Source: Podarcis raffonei
Lineage: Eukaryota > Chordata > Lepidosauria > Squamata > Lacertidae
Assembly (NCBI RefSeq): GCF_027172205.1
Contig: NC_070606.1
Location: 96,110,534 to 96,174,533 of the forward strand
DNA: 64,000 nt
Direction of reading: 5' to 3'
Shown: positions 10,620 to 24,540 of the stretch, piece by piece
Position numbering within the stretch: position 1 is the first letter of the stretch
How the letters are laid out: every line of letters begins with the position of its first letter
The notes under the pieces: generated by a model
Databases searched by the model: none
What the model was told of the DNA's origin: nothing
What the model saw: the letters and a program-made list of their open reading frames with translations, nothing else
Translations under genes and position numbers: made by a program

Positions 10620-13600
10620 GTATGTATTTCTTAGCAATAACTTAATGTAATGTTAACAGTTGTTTTGTTTGTTTCCCCCAGCCATTATGATGGTTTAGAA
10701 TTTTCCTTTTTAAATTCATTTTTATTAAGTTTTCCATTTTAACAATCCAATCAAATCACATTAAATATTCCAAATTATACATATCAAATAGTCTGAATAT
10801 TCTGCCAAATTATATATTTTTAATAGGACTTCCCATGCTTCAAGTTCTGAAGGTTCTGATCATCTCATACTTCTACTGCTTTTCATAGTCATTTCCGATG
10901 GCTCCTCTAATTCTTTCTGTTGTTGACCTTCATTCTTTCACAGCCTCTGAATTGTTCCCACAAGCGAGTTAAAACAAACAATGATGTGTTTCTGTGTGGA
11001 TTTTATGTCTATGATTCCCCTCTGTAAGTTCGTAGCATTTCCTCACATGCTGGTGTTTCTGCCAAATCAATCCAAAGGTCTTTTCGCTGCTGGCAGCCAC
11101 CATCTTCACTCAGTTCCGATAAAATCAGGTCTAAGCGTCTGCTTTTCCCAGACCGATTGCATCAAATATTAGCCTTTCCAGGAGAGATTTACCAAATCAA
11201 ACCATAAACACAAATATAATGACATATTAAAAGCTCACCTCCCTCTATGGCTATTTGTAATCCTGCAGCCTGGTGTTGACTTCCAATCATGGCGGGTTTC
11301 CAAATTAAAATTGTGACACAGCTCCCACATAGATTCTAGGAAACCGCCCAAGGTTTTTTAACACCTCTCCAGCGGCTAATGAGATTCTGCTTCTGTCTGA
11401 TGTCCACACCCTGGAGAATCTTTTATTCTCTTCCAAGCAAATCAAAGATCAAAAGCCTTAATTATATAGTATTATTATTTCCAAACAGTTTATAATTTTA
11501 GAGCCATATTATATAAACAAATACAAAACTTTCCAATCTCGCTTGTTATAGTTAATGTAAACAGTTCTTCTGGGGTTGTTGTTTTTTTGGGGGGGCCAAA
11601 TAATATAATAAAGCAAAGTACATTAATAAGAGAGGCTCTCCCCCCCCCCTTTTCGTTCCATTCCAACATACCAACTTAGATGTTAGTCCTTCTTTCACTC
11701 AGTCTTTTTTGGCACTTCAGAGGCTGGGTTAATTAGCAGAGTAATTCCTCCCTCCTCGCTCAAAGCATGTCCAAAACTTAAATCCAATTTTTCATCTTAA
11801 GAAATGGAACTTGATTCGCTCACAGAGACAGCGTCCAGGAGAGCCAGACTCTCTCGGGGGCTTTCCATCCAGTGCCCCCAGCCCCTCCTTCCTTCTGAAT
11901 TTGGGGCTGGTTTGTTGGGCATCTGCGGATGAGACTGTGTCTTCCTGTACCCCCATGAAGATTTTGGGAGGCTTACTCCCATCTCAGCCTCTAATTACCC
12001 CATGAGAACCGGAGCAATGGAATTTTCAGCCATTTTCCATGGCGCCTCAAGCGGAAGTCCGATGGTATAGAATTTTCCAATGTCTTGGACAGTGGAATGG
12101 ACTCCCTAGGAACATGATGGACTCTCCTTCCTTCGGGGTTTTTAAGAAGAGGGTGGGTGGGTTGTCACCAGAACTGTGGAATTACCCAGCTGCATTGATC
12201 TGAGGTTTGGAACGAGGAAAGATTTTATTCAGTGCGGGCGGCGGATGGTGGAGAGGGGAGTGTCTGGTTTCTTGTTTACTTTGAGTTTCTTTATTAATGA
12301 TTCGGCAACTCTCTCCAAACGCAAAATTTTAAAGATACAAAATGATGTTGGATTGCAGTATGGAATAAAACGTGTGATTAAAAGAACAGTTAACTGCGTG
12401 TGGTTTAAAAAGATGAGAGGAGAGCTCTAATGCTGGAATGGATTATTTTGGGAAATTAGAGTGGATACTTTCCCTACCCTCCTTAAAAACAACAGAGAAG
12501 AGACACAGCTTAAGTGGACTTTGGCCAAAATGCTGTCGTAATGAAAGGAATTTGGGGTCATGGATGAGGGAGGCATGTAGACTTTGATGGTGATTAATTA
12601 AAATGAAAGTACTCCAAGATCCCCTGCGGTGGGAGCTGGATCCCTCTTGTCGGGCTGTGGAAATTTTCTAGATGTTGAATGAGTAGTGAGAAAGAGTGGA
12701 CTGTTGGAGTATGTGATTGTCCAGAAACACTGAGCAAGATGAGAGCACGATGGGAGGGAGCTAATGAGATTTTTTGAGAATTCTCCAGGATTATAGCCCC
12801 ACCCCAGCTATGCTGACAGACAACAGCAGTAGGAGGAATTTCAAGAACTGGACAGCAGATAAAGGCCAAGGAATTTGTAATTGGGTGTATTCAGACTGAC
12901 ACAAGCAGAGAAAGGGAAAATAACTTAGAGCACCTCATTTGAATTCCTATGGAAAGTAAGATAAGGTATTAACACAAATAGTAATCGCTGAAAATGCAGC
13001 TGTTATCTTAATGATTATACCAACGAAATGTAATTAGATGTTAATAAGAAATATGAACCACAGCAATAAAATAACTGGACAAAAACATTGATCAAAAAAA
13101 CACTTTGATTAAATTGTATACATTTGGAATTAACTGGAATTATTTTAATATTAATGGAATCTGTATAATTGGCAAAACCGTGGTAATACTGGGAAAATAT
13201 TGGACACACACAGCGGTACCTTGGTTCTCGAACGTAATCCGTTCAGGAAGCCTGTTTGAAAACCGAGGTGCAGCTTCCCATTGGTTGCAAGAGCTTCTTG
13301 CACTCAGCGGAAGACATGTCACACATTCGGGTTGCGAAAAACATTCGAAAACAGAAGCATTTACTCACAGGTCTTCGGCATTTGAGAACCGAAACGTACA
13401 ACAACAGAGGTGTTCAGGAACCGAGGTATCACTGTATATATTTCATGCTACCCCAAATCTCTGCCAAGTGGTAGCATAGCAAGATTCCAGGGAGTCCCAT
13501 GTGCTTACCCAGGGTTGAGTTTCCATTGGAAAATCGAGGCACAGCAGTGACTGGTGTCTTTAAGAAATATGGTTTATTTTACACATATTTACACCTAAAG

Positions 13601-16600
13601 CCTTCAGTGGGGGGAGTGCAGAACAATACACTGCAAGAGTATAGCTGTGCTTCTCTCATAGCTTGGGTTGAAAGCAGCAGTAAGTCATGGCCCCTGGTCT
13701 CTGGTGCAGCCTCCACCAGCCAGTGCTGCATGGAGTTCCACCCATTTCCTCCTCCTTGTTCCCTGAACACATTGCAAAATGAAATATATTCTGCCTGCTT
13801 GCCCCCCTTCTCCCATACCCTCCAACATTGATGAAAATAGGGACATCCCATTCCTTGATGATTATTTTACTATTTATACCCCACACATCTTACTGGGACA
13901 CACACACACAAACAGTAAACATTTAAAAAACTTCCCTATGCAGGATTGCCTTCAGACCACTTGGAAGTTGGATAACTCCATACCCTCCAACATTTCTCCA
14001 ATGAAAATAGGGACAACCTAAGGAAAACCGGACGTGGGTGGCGCTGTGGTCTAAACCACAGAGCCTAGGGCTTGCCAATCAGAAGGTCGGCGGTTTGAAT
14101 CCCCGCGACAGGGTGAGCTCCTGTTGCTTGGTCCCTGCTCCTGCCAACCTAGCAGTTCGAAAGCATGTCAAAGTGCAAGTAGATAAATAGGTACCACTGT
14201 GGTGGGAAGGTAAATGGCATTTCCGTGCGCTGCTCTGATTCGCCAGAAGCGGCTTAGTCATGCTGGCCACATAACCCGGAAGCTGTACACCGGCTCCCTC
14301 GGCCAATAAAGTGAGATGAGTGCTGCAACCCCAGAGTCGGCCACGACTGGACCTAATGGTCAGGAGTCCCTTTACCTTTTAAGGAAAAGCAGGGCATTCT
14401 GGGATCAAATCAGAAACCAGACCCTTTTCTCAAAAAGGGCAGATTTACTCCATGTGTCATCATATTTCCTGTAACTTCCTGCCCTGGAAATGGTTGCCAT
14501 TGATGTGTTAATGACTTGCTTCCAGCACCTTTCCACATTCTTAGCAGCTTCTATTGCAGTTGAGGCCCTGGCCTGGCATCTTCTCTTCTACTAATTTCTA
14601 CTCTTTTATAATTTTGAATAATTACTAACTCTAGAAGTTATGAAAGTCCTTGCACCCACAAAGTCTGTTACCCCAGATTTGTAACAATATTATTATTGTT
14701 TGTGTTGCTTATAGCTACTGGCCGAAGGAGGCATCTCTCTGAACCAATCAAAACAGGAAGCTGAGCTAATAAAACAGTTTACAGTGGTGCCTCGCAAGAC
14801 GAAATTAATTCGTTCTGCGAGTTTCTTTGTCTTGCAGATTTTTTTGTCTTGCGAAGCATGGCTATTAACGGTACTTAGCAGCTTGCGGGGCCGGCAGCGG
14901 GGAGAAGCGCTCTTCTCCCCACCGCCCGCCTGCAGACCAGGTCCGGGGACAGCGGGAAGACACACTGCGCCTCCCCGCTGTCCCCGGAGCTTGCGGGGTA
15001 GGCAGCGGGGAGAAGCGCTCTTCTCCCTGCCGCCCACCTTCATCTTGCGAAGCAAGCCCATAGGGAAATTCGTCTTGTGGAACGACTCAAAAAACGGAAA
15101 ACTCTTTTGTCTTGCGAGTTTTTCGTCTTGCGAGGTACCACTGTATTACAATAAGCTCTGGAACAGGCTTCCTCAACCTCGTTCCTTCAGATGTTTTGAG
15201 ACTACAATTCCCATCATCCCTTACCACTGGCCCTGCTAGCTAGTGATCATGGGAGTTGTAGGCCAAAAACATCTGGAGGGCCTAGATTGAGGAAGCCTGC
15301 TCTGGAACTTGTGTTCCTTCTTCTCTAGTGTATGTTGCAACATGACCTAGAACACTGTGTAACACTCCCCTTCTGACTGATTAATAGGCACCAAATTCTC
15401 TTGGCAGTGAAGCAGAAGCTCGTAAACTCATTTTAGTAAAGCCAAGGGGAGCTACAGCTCACGTGTAGACAAGAGACAAACACAACAGGGACTTTTCCAT
15501 TGCCTCCTCCAGAAGAATTCACTCTTTGTCAATCCATACTTTGTTTTATTGTTTATTAAATACATTTATAAGTCATTTTTTTCTAGAGGAAACTCTTAAA
15601 AAAATACATAATTACTACATCATCAGATATGAATGTATTAACTTTTAAAACATCTGAAATTGCTAATAATTTCTAACCCAAACATGCATTTGGGGGAGCA
15701 TATCTTAATTTCTTACCCATATATTTGTATGGTGGCAATTTTCCTGCTGTGATCCATTGTGGGTCAGAAACCTGCATCAGTGCTCTAGCCCAGCCTATGC
15801 CTCTTCCTCTTCAGATGTTTTCCTTTTCCCACTTCAGCATTTTCAGAAGTTAAGGGTCAAATTTAAATGTGCATACATTAAGAAATGAATTAGCGTATTC
15901 AAATGCAATGGTCAGGAGTGCAGTCTTGACTTTCTTTTTGTGCAATAAGTGGTCCCTGGGCTCAGTTCTGGTATCCCCAAAGGTACCATTTAGCTCCAAG
16001 TTATCAGACCAGTTCCATTAGAGAGAGGCAGATTATAAAATCAAAGAACTGTAGATTTGGAAGGGGATCCCAAAGGCCATCTATCCCAACCCCTCTGCAG
16101 GAATGCAGGAATCTCAACTAGATCATCCATGACTGATGACCATCCAACTTCTGCTTAAAAACCTCCAAGGAAGGAGAGTCCACAACCTCCCAAGGGAGAC
16201 TGTTCCACTGTCAAAGGAGCTCATACTGCCCCCCTAAATCAATAAAAATCAATAAAAAATACATAGCTAACTGAGGTTCTGCCTCCCCTAACAAAAGGCC
16301 TGCCCCCCTAACAAAAATCCTGGCTACACCCATGGAGGAAGGATGAAGCTCATGTTTTAGGTTCAAATTAGTATCTTCTTTCTTTGACTATAACAATCTT
16401 CTCCTCTCTTTTGACCCAAATGGTAGATGGCAAAGCAATATGGAAACATTTACACCCTTTGGTTAGGACATCTGCCCCTTGTAGTGCTGTCTGGATTCCG
16501 AGCAGTGGAAGAAGCGCTCGTTGACCACTCTGAATATTTTGAAGACCGACCACGTACTCCTTTCCTTATGACTGTAGGGAAAGGAAAGGGTAAGTAGTGA

Positions 16601-19600
16601 AATGTGAGAATTTCCACTGGTATTTTCCCCAGGGAAAACATTTAAAGGGCTGTCTGGAAAAACAGAACAACAGAGCTTCTCTATTAATGTTGCACTCAAC
16701 AGGAAATGGGTTGTAGACAATAGTAGTTCTATTCAAAGTACACCCACTGAAATTAATTGGAATGACCAATGTAGGTTTATTAATTTCAGTGGGTCTGCTC
16801 TAACATTGTTAGATACAACCCAATGCCTCTAGCAAGTGCTCTCTGAAAGTAGCAATTGTAGTGCACTGTGGTAAAAGTCAGCTGCAGGCAGAAGTTTGTT
16901 ACCTGTTGCCATTTTAATGCATTTACTGGCCTAGGTCTCAATGCTGGATGAAGAACTTGAATTCCTAGCTCTTTCTACCCAAGGCTTTGATGCCTACATC
17001 AGACTGATGCATTGCCAAGGCACAGGTTACAAGGTGTAGCAGGTATATAAAAGGTAAAGACACATGGCTAAGTGCTAGCTAAGATGTTGATCTAACATCC
17101 CACACAGCTTTTATTGCAGTAAGTGAGCAGAGTTCCAAGGTTGGGGAGCAAGCCAGCATTCCTTTGAGCGTGTTGGACTTGCAAGGTTAGTTCATACATG
17201 GCATCTCTGTGCCCTTGGAGATGGAGGCGGTGTTGGGGGCAGTTTGGCACCCAATTCATTCTCAGTCCCTTTGCCAGGACGAGGGAACTGCCCAACTGGC
17301 TTTTGTTGTGTCCAGAATATGTTGCAGAATACACACCTTCAATAAAACACCAGTCTGGTTGGGCCAGTAGAAAAATAACTTATTAACATCACACACCAGT
17401 GTAATTATATCCTTAAAAACAGTGTGGAAAACTTAGCTGAAATGGGTTTTTGACTGAAGTTTACTGCTGGTGTTTAATATTCTATGAAAGCTCAAGTGAC
17501 ACCTTCAAGTTCAGTATTCATTGCAGAAATTTGTTGCTTAGTGTCAGGGGACTGCCATCGAAGGGGGAGGGAGGCAGAAACGTACAGGGAGCCTCCGACT
17601 TTGCTGAGCAGTAACACCTCATCAGAGACTGGTGAGAGCGAAGCCTCCGGCAAAACGGAGGAGGAAAGGAGGAGGGAAGTGAGGCAAAGGCTCACAGAGG
17701 TTACTGCGAGCCCTAGCACCACTGCCAGGCAGGCTGATAGGGAAACAGACATGTAGCTTCCGTAGTTTTCGCAAGGGAGTCAAACGTAAGGAAAGGAGGA
17801 GGAGACTGAGGGTGTCGAGGTCCTTAAGCTGGGGAGGGGACAGGAAGAACCCACTCTCGGAATCTGCTAGTGACTGAGGCAGACATGAACTTTGGGCTTC
17901 TGCACTGTATATAAAAGTAAAGGTAAAGGGACCCCTAACCATTAGGTCCAGTCATGACCGACTCTGGGGTTGCGGCGCTCATCTCGCTTTATTGGCTGAG
18001 GGAGCCGGCGTACAGCTTCCGGGTCATGTGGCCAGCATGACTAAGCCGCTTCTGGCGAACCAAAGCAGCACACAGAAACGCCGTTTACCTTCCCGCCGGA
18101 GCGGTACCTATTTATCTACTTGCACTTTGACATGCTTTCGAACTGCTAGGTGGGCAGGAGCAGGGACCGAGCAATGGAAGCTCACCCCGTCACGGGGATT
18201 CGAACCACCGACCTTCTGATCAGCAAGTCCTCGGCTCTGTTGTTTAACCCACAGCGCCACCCGTGTCACCAGCGCCACTGTATATAGCTTGCACCTAATA
18301 AAACCTGTAAAAAGGCAGGTCGGAGTCCTGGCTGTTTACTCGTGAGCAACCATATGCATCCCTGACACTTAGCTCTTCCTGCAGGTGGGCGGCTGTTGTG
18401 CCCTCTCTCACTCGGTTGCCATCCCTGGGCAGTGAGGATGGAGTGCACATGGCCAGGCGGCTGTTGGGGGAATTCTCACTGGCCTCCTTGAGCAGCTGGC
18501 TCAAGTTCCCACCAGGTGATGCACTTCAAATTGGCCAGTTAGTGAGCTCTTTTGGGGGGATGCGCCTCGCTGGCTGAAATGGCATTGGCTGTGGCCTCAC
18601 AGCTAGCGAGGCAGAAAAGCTGGCAGCGCCATTCTGCCTCACCACAGTCAGAGAAGGAGCAAAACTCTCCCCACCTCCCTTGTCATTAACCTTTCTTATT
18701 TTTCAGGTCATTTTGGGGTTTTAAAATGTTTTCTGCTTTTCAGGTTACTGCTTTAACAATGTTCTATTCCCTTCATTCACAGTTTAACCTTATTTTGCTT
18801 CCCATATATCTCCTGACCTTACTACGGTTGCAAATGGTTGCAAATGCCATATTAAGGGCTGGGAAGGAATTTCACTGTAAACAAATTGGCTGGTGTAGAG
18901 GTTTTGCCTTCACCATAGCAACAGTTAAGGTATTGGGTGGCATCCTGGTCTTCAAGTGTGGGGTGCATCACCCAGTAGTGATCCTGCACCATTTTCAGGA
19001 TGCCACCGAGTGAGAGAGGGCACAACAGCCGCCCACCTGCAGGAAGAGCTAAGTGTCAGGGATGCATATGGTTGCTCACGAGTAAACAGCCAGGACTCCA
19101 TTGGTGGATGTCTCTGTCCTGAAGTCAAGCATGGGGAAGATAAGCCATAGGGCTTCCAGCAGTGGACTTAGGATGATCAAAGTCTTGGAGAGGCATGGAT
19201 TACAGATTACATCTGTAATCAAAAAAGTTACATCTTTAATCAAAAAAGTTGTGGGCATTTTTAATCCAGATCGTTGTTTGTCTGAGTTATTAATCATATA
19301 TTACATGTAGACATTGACCCAGAAGTGGGTGGCACTCTGGCTGGGCCCACAATTACCAGTGTATCAGATGCCAGTTTTCCCTACAAAAGTCAAATTTTGA
19401 AGTGCTTTCCAGAGATCTCGCTTTTCGCTGACACATTAGTGCAGGAACTTCTGAGACAATCAGATTTCTGTTTGATTATCACATCCAACTCCTTTGATAG
19501 CCATACTAGGAATAATAGGTGAATCAAATCAAATTTATCTCATTGGGAGATGCTGACATATTTGCTGGTAAATGTTTGCTTAGAAAAGGGTGAATGTTGG

Positions 19601-22600
19601 CACTATTCAACAGGGCTCTCAATAGACTCATGGTATGCTCAGGTGTGGTCTATTGCTTTGGCCAAGAAACTGACCTGTCAGGTCAGGGTGACTAGGAGCA
19701 AGAGAACTCCTTTATCCTTCTACAACACTTGGCATCCATTCGTCTCCCAAATGAGAAGTGAATTTTTTTTCCTTCCAGGGAAAGATGGAAACTTGTCAAC
19801 ATTACACATTGGGGAGTTATTGGGGAGTTTAGGTCTTGAATATTTTCTTTCTTAATTTTAGGTATGTCCTTTCCACATAAATACTCTTTTATTTCATCCT
19901 CTGTCTCAGTTCCTGCTTTATATAGCTTATTACAATATTTTATAAAGCACTTTTTAACTTCCTCGGGATTATCTAAAGTTCTCCCTTCTTCCACTATTGT
20001 CACTGATTTTTAATAGGCATTATATTATCAAATGGTCACACCTGGAGGCAACAGAGACGGTTTGGTATTGTTACTATGCGGAAGCTAGGCCTGGGGAGGA
20101 AAGGCATGGAGCACCAAATAGAAGAGGAAGCCCATCAGCTCGTGGAGGTTTTTGCACGTTCAAAGGGTATGTGATGATAGGTGATGGTGCTGGGTTGGCA
20201 TATGTATGAAGAAACCTTTGTGTATAACCTCTGTACATTTTGTGATATGTTTTGTTTGATTCCTAATGAGCCTTAAATGGAATGCTATCATTATATATCT
20301 TTAAGTGCCAAGAAAAAATGTTCCTCTTCAAACAGGTGTTTGGCTGATTAATATTCTACAGCCTTTTAAATGTGCTTATGGAATGTTTTGTTTTTTTGTT
20401 TTAACTATTTACCTGGGTTTTTATCTTGTATTTTTACTCTGTGAAACACCCTAGAATCTTGTGATGAAGGGTGGTATATAAACCAACCAATCAATTAATT
20501 AATTGATGTTAATAAACAAATTTCTGGAGATTCCTGCAGTTTCTCTTGTCCACCATAAAATACCATTCTCTGTATGAACAGGAGTGGCTGAACTCACATT
20601 AGTATAACCTTATTTTGCAGGACAACCACTTGACCCCTCCATGCCGATCACTAATTCAGCCTCCAACGTGATATGTGCTGTGGCTTTTGGGCACCTGTTT
20701 GCTCTTGAAGATGAAAGGTTCCAGAAGCTGATAGAAGCTATGAATTTTCTCCTAAAATATCTATGTAGCTTTGCTCATTTTGTGAGTTGTCATTTTCATT
20801 CCTACTGAGCCTGACAGGTCTCCCAAGTGCCTTAAATCCCCCAATCAGCATTCTGGAATCCATTATGATAGAAGTTAGAGCGTTGGAAAACTGAGTTTAG
20901 GTTTAAATCTAATCTGAGATAAGGTCTATTTACGATCTCATAGCATAAATAATTTCTCAAGATTATTATAAAAATTGAAAGAAAGAATAAAAAGACTATG
21001 TCCAACCACAAGGGACTCTTTGGAGAAAAAATTGAATAAAAATGGAACAATAACCTTTCAGAACAAGTTGTCTAGAGCCCACCTTAAGTAAACAGCAGTG
21101 AACAAAATAATCTTCTCAAGAAGAGAATTCTACAATTTTATTGTCATTATGGAAAAATAAATGTGTCTATTCTTTGCTCACTGTATATCAAGGCTTATAG
21201 GACTTGATTGATGAGCATATGTCTTGGCAGCCATATTTTGGACCAATTTAAGATCCTGGGCTATCTTCAAGTTTTAAGAAAGACAAAATGTTATTGGGGG
21301 CAGGGACCTACTATGGCACATTGACTTGCCAAACATCCAAATGAGCACTGAGCATACACAGACCACAGACCAGGACATAGGGGAAAAAAATCATAGAATT
21401 ATAGAGTTGGAAGAGACCACAAGGGCCATCGAGTCCAACCCCCTGCCAAGCATGTTGGTGATATAATTTGGAAATGCAAGGACAGCATGGCTGGCTGGCT
21501 GGCTAGATCCATAAACTCCACATGACTACATTTTGCTGTGGGTGTGAAGGTTGTCTTCTGCCTGGAATATACAATGGCAGTATTTGAACCTTTGTGCCAT
21601 AAATATTTATGCATCTCTAAATTTTGGGAACATCACTAGTAAGTTTCAGGAGAGCCATAAATGCCCATGTTTGAATAGTGCTACCATAACTGTTGAAGAG
21701 TTCAACTCTAAACCCAACAGAGGTGCATTGATTTTCCCAAGTGGGGGGGCAAATCAATCTCCTGATTTGTATTGCGAGCGGGGGAGCTGCAACTTAGCAG
21801 TGGCAGTCATGGCGCCTATGGTGTGGCTCCTTTGCTGGGGTTTTTTTAATGAAACAAAGGTCAGCAACTCAAGCATTCCCTGCACTGCTAAGGAAAACAG
21901 CCCCCTTCTGTATGACCTCAGCTAAACCCTTTTGACCTGAGGGGGATGGGTGGACCTGACAATTTCCACTTGTCTCCTTGATCCTTGCCCATCCTGGCTT
22001 ATAAAAGCTAGCTGGGAAGAACTGAGCGATGGGCTTTGTGGGGTGGTGAATGCTTCCCTCCGTGAGGGAGCCTTCCCAGACCCGCTGAAAGAGGCGGTTA
22101 TTAAACCGCTTCTTAAAAAACCAACTTTAGATGCGGCCACGATGGCCAACCATCGCCCAGTCTCAAATCTTCCATTCTTGGGCAAGGTGATTGAGCGAGT
22201 GGTTGCTGAACAACTCCAGGCATGCCTGGAAGAAGCGGACCATTTGGATCCCTTCCAGTCGGGATTCAGGCCTCATCATGGGACTGAAACTGCCTTGGTC
22301 GCACTGGTTGATGATCTCCGGCGGGCTAGGGAGAATGGTGAGAGCTGTTTCCTAGTTTTGCTGGATCTCTCAGTGGCCTTTGACACCATCGACCATAACA
22401 TCCTTCTGAACCATCCAGGGGGGCTGGGAGCTGGGGGCACTGTTATACAGTGGTTCCGCTCCTTTCTCCTGGGCCCTGTCCAGAAAGTGGTGTTGGGGGT
22501 TGAGTGTTCAGACCCCTGGGCTCCCACTTGTGGGGTGCCTCAGGGTTCCGTCCTCTCCCCCATGTTTTTTAATATCTATATGAATGGTAAATTTGAGACT

Positions 22601-24489
22601 GGGTGATTGTTGGCCATCCCCTGCCTCCACATGCCCCCAGGCACTGGCAACCCACACTATGCCACTGCAGCTGTATGAGGCTGTCTTGACTGGCTAGTCA
22701 TTTTAGTGGTTTGTACTGTTTTTAATGGTCTGCTTTTTTTCTGCTTTACTCTGATATCACAGTATATAAATGGCAGTGCATAAATTATTTTATAGATTAA
22801 AAAAACTCATGCATACATAATGTGAAATATCAATGGTGCAGGCTGTCTCAGAAAGGTGTGCTTAATACATCAAAAACAATGTTTAATTTCATTCCTCTAG
22901 GTGGCGTTTGCAGCCTCTGTGTTTGCAGGCTGCTGAGAAACAGAGCTATGGAGGCCTTTTCCTAGCCCTATTTTATTTGTATACTGCTTATCTGTCAATA
23001 AAACCTCTAGGCAGTGCACAAAACCTGAGCTGACCACAAGACCTGAGACTTTTTGTCTGCAAAACAAACCTTGGCCTGGCTGCGAGGTAGAGGTTTGGAG
23101 TGTGCAAGAGCTACAGTCAGCCCTGGGCCGGGGAGGAGTAAGTGGCCAGTTGGAATAATGGACCTAGATTTGAGAGACGACAGCTTATTTTAATTTATGA
23201 ATTAGCCTTATGGGGCAGTTTTGTCTCCTGGTGCAGTTGCTAAAAGAAGGTCTATAGTGTGTGGATAATATAATTATATAGTTTAGCCACAAGGTGGCAC
23301 TGGACTTAGTTGTATCTGGGTTACGTTTCTGTTGCTCTCTCTCTCTCAGCGGTGTTTGATACCATCGACCATAACATCCTTCTGGGCCGTCTTGGGAGCT
23401 GGAGGCACTGTCATACAGTGGTTCCGCTCCTTTCTCCTGGGCCGTGTTCAGAAAGTGGTGGTGGGGTATGAGTGTTCAGACTCCTGGGCTCTCACTTGCG
23501 GGGTGCCTCAGGTTCTGTCCTCTCCCCCATGCTTTTCAACATCTACATGCAGCCGCTGGGAGAGATCATCAGGGGGTTTGGGCTGGGTGTTCATCAGTAT
23601 GCGGATGATACCCAGCTCTACCTCTCTTTTAAATCAGAACCAGTGAAGGCAGTGAAGGTCCTGTGTGAGTGCCTGGAGGCGGTTGGAGGTTGGATGGCGG
23701 CTAACAGATTGAGGTTGAATCCTGACAAGACAGAAGTACTGTTCTTGGGGGACAGGAGGCGGGCAGGTGTGGAGGATTCCCTGGTCCTGAATGGGGTAAC
23801 TGTGCCCCTGAAGGACCAGGTGCGCAGCCTGGGAGTCATTTTGGACCCGCAGCTGTCCATGGAGGCACAGGTCAAATCTGTGTCCAGCTCCATCTGGTAC
23901 GCAGGCTGAGACCCTATCTGCCTGCTGACTGCCTCCCGCTTGGACTACTACAATGCGCTCTACGTGGGGCTACCTTTGAAGGTGACCCGGAAACTACAAC
24001 TAATCCAGAATGCGACAGCTAGACTGGTGACTGGGAGCGGCCGCTGAGACCACATAACACCAGTCTTAAAAGACCTACATTGGCTCCCAGTATGTTTCCG
24101 AGCACAATTCAAAGCATTGGTGCTGACTTTTAAAGCCCTAAATGGCCTCGGTCCTGTATACTTGAAGGAGCGTCTCCACCCCCATCGTTCTACCCGAACA
24201 CTGAGGTCCAGCTCTGAGGGCCTTCTGGCGGTTCCCTCACTGCGAGAAGCCAAGTTACAGGGAACCAGGCAGAGGGCCTTCTCGGTAGTGGCGCCCTCCC
24301 TGTGGAACCGTCCTCCCACCAGATGTCAAAGAGAACAACAGCTACCAAAATTTTTAGAAGACATCTGAAGGCAGCTCTGTTCAGGGAAGCTTTTAATGTT
24401 TGATGTATTAGAGTATTTTAATATTTTTTGGGGAAGCCGCCCAGAGTGGCTGGGGAAGCCCAGCCAGATGGGCGGGGTATAAATAATAA

Positions 24490-24540
<51 letters not shown>

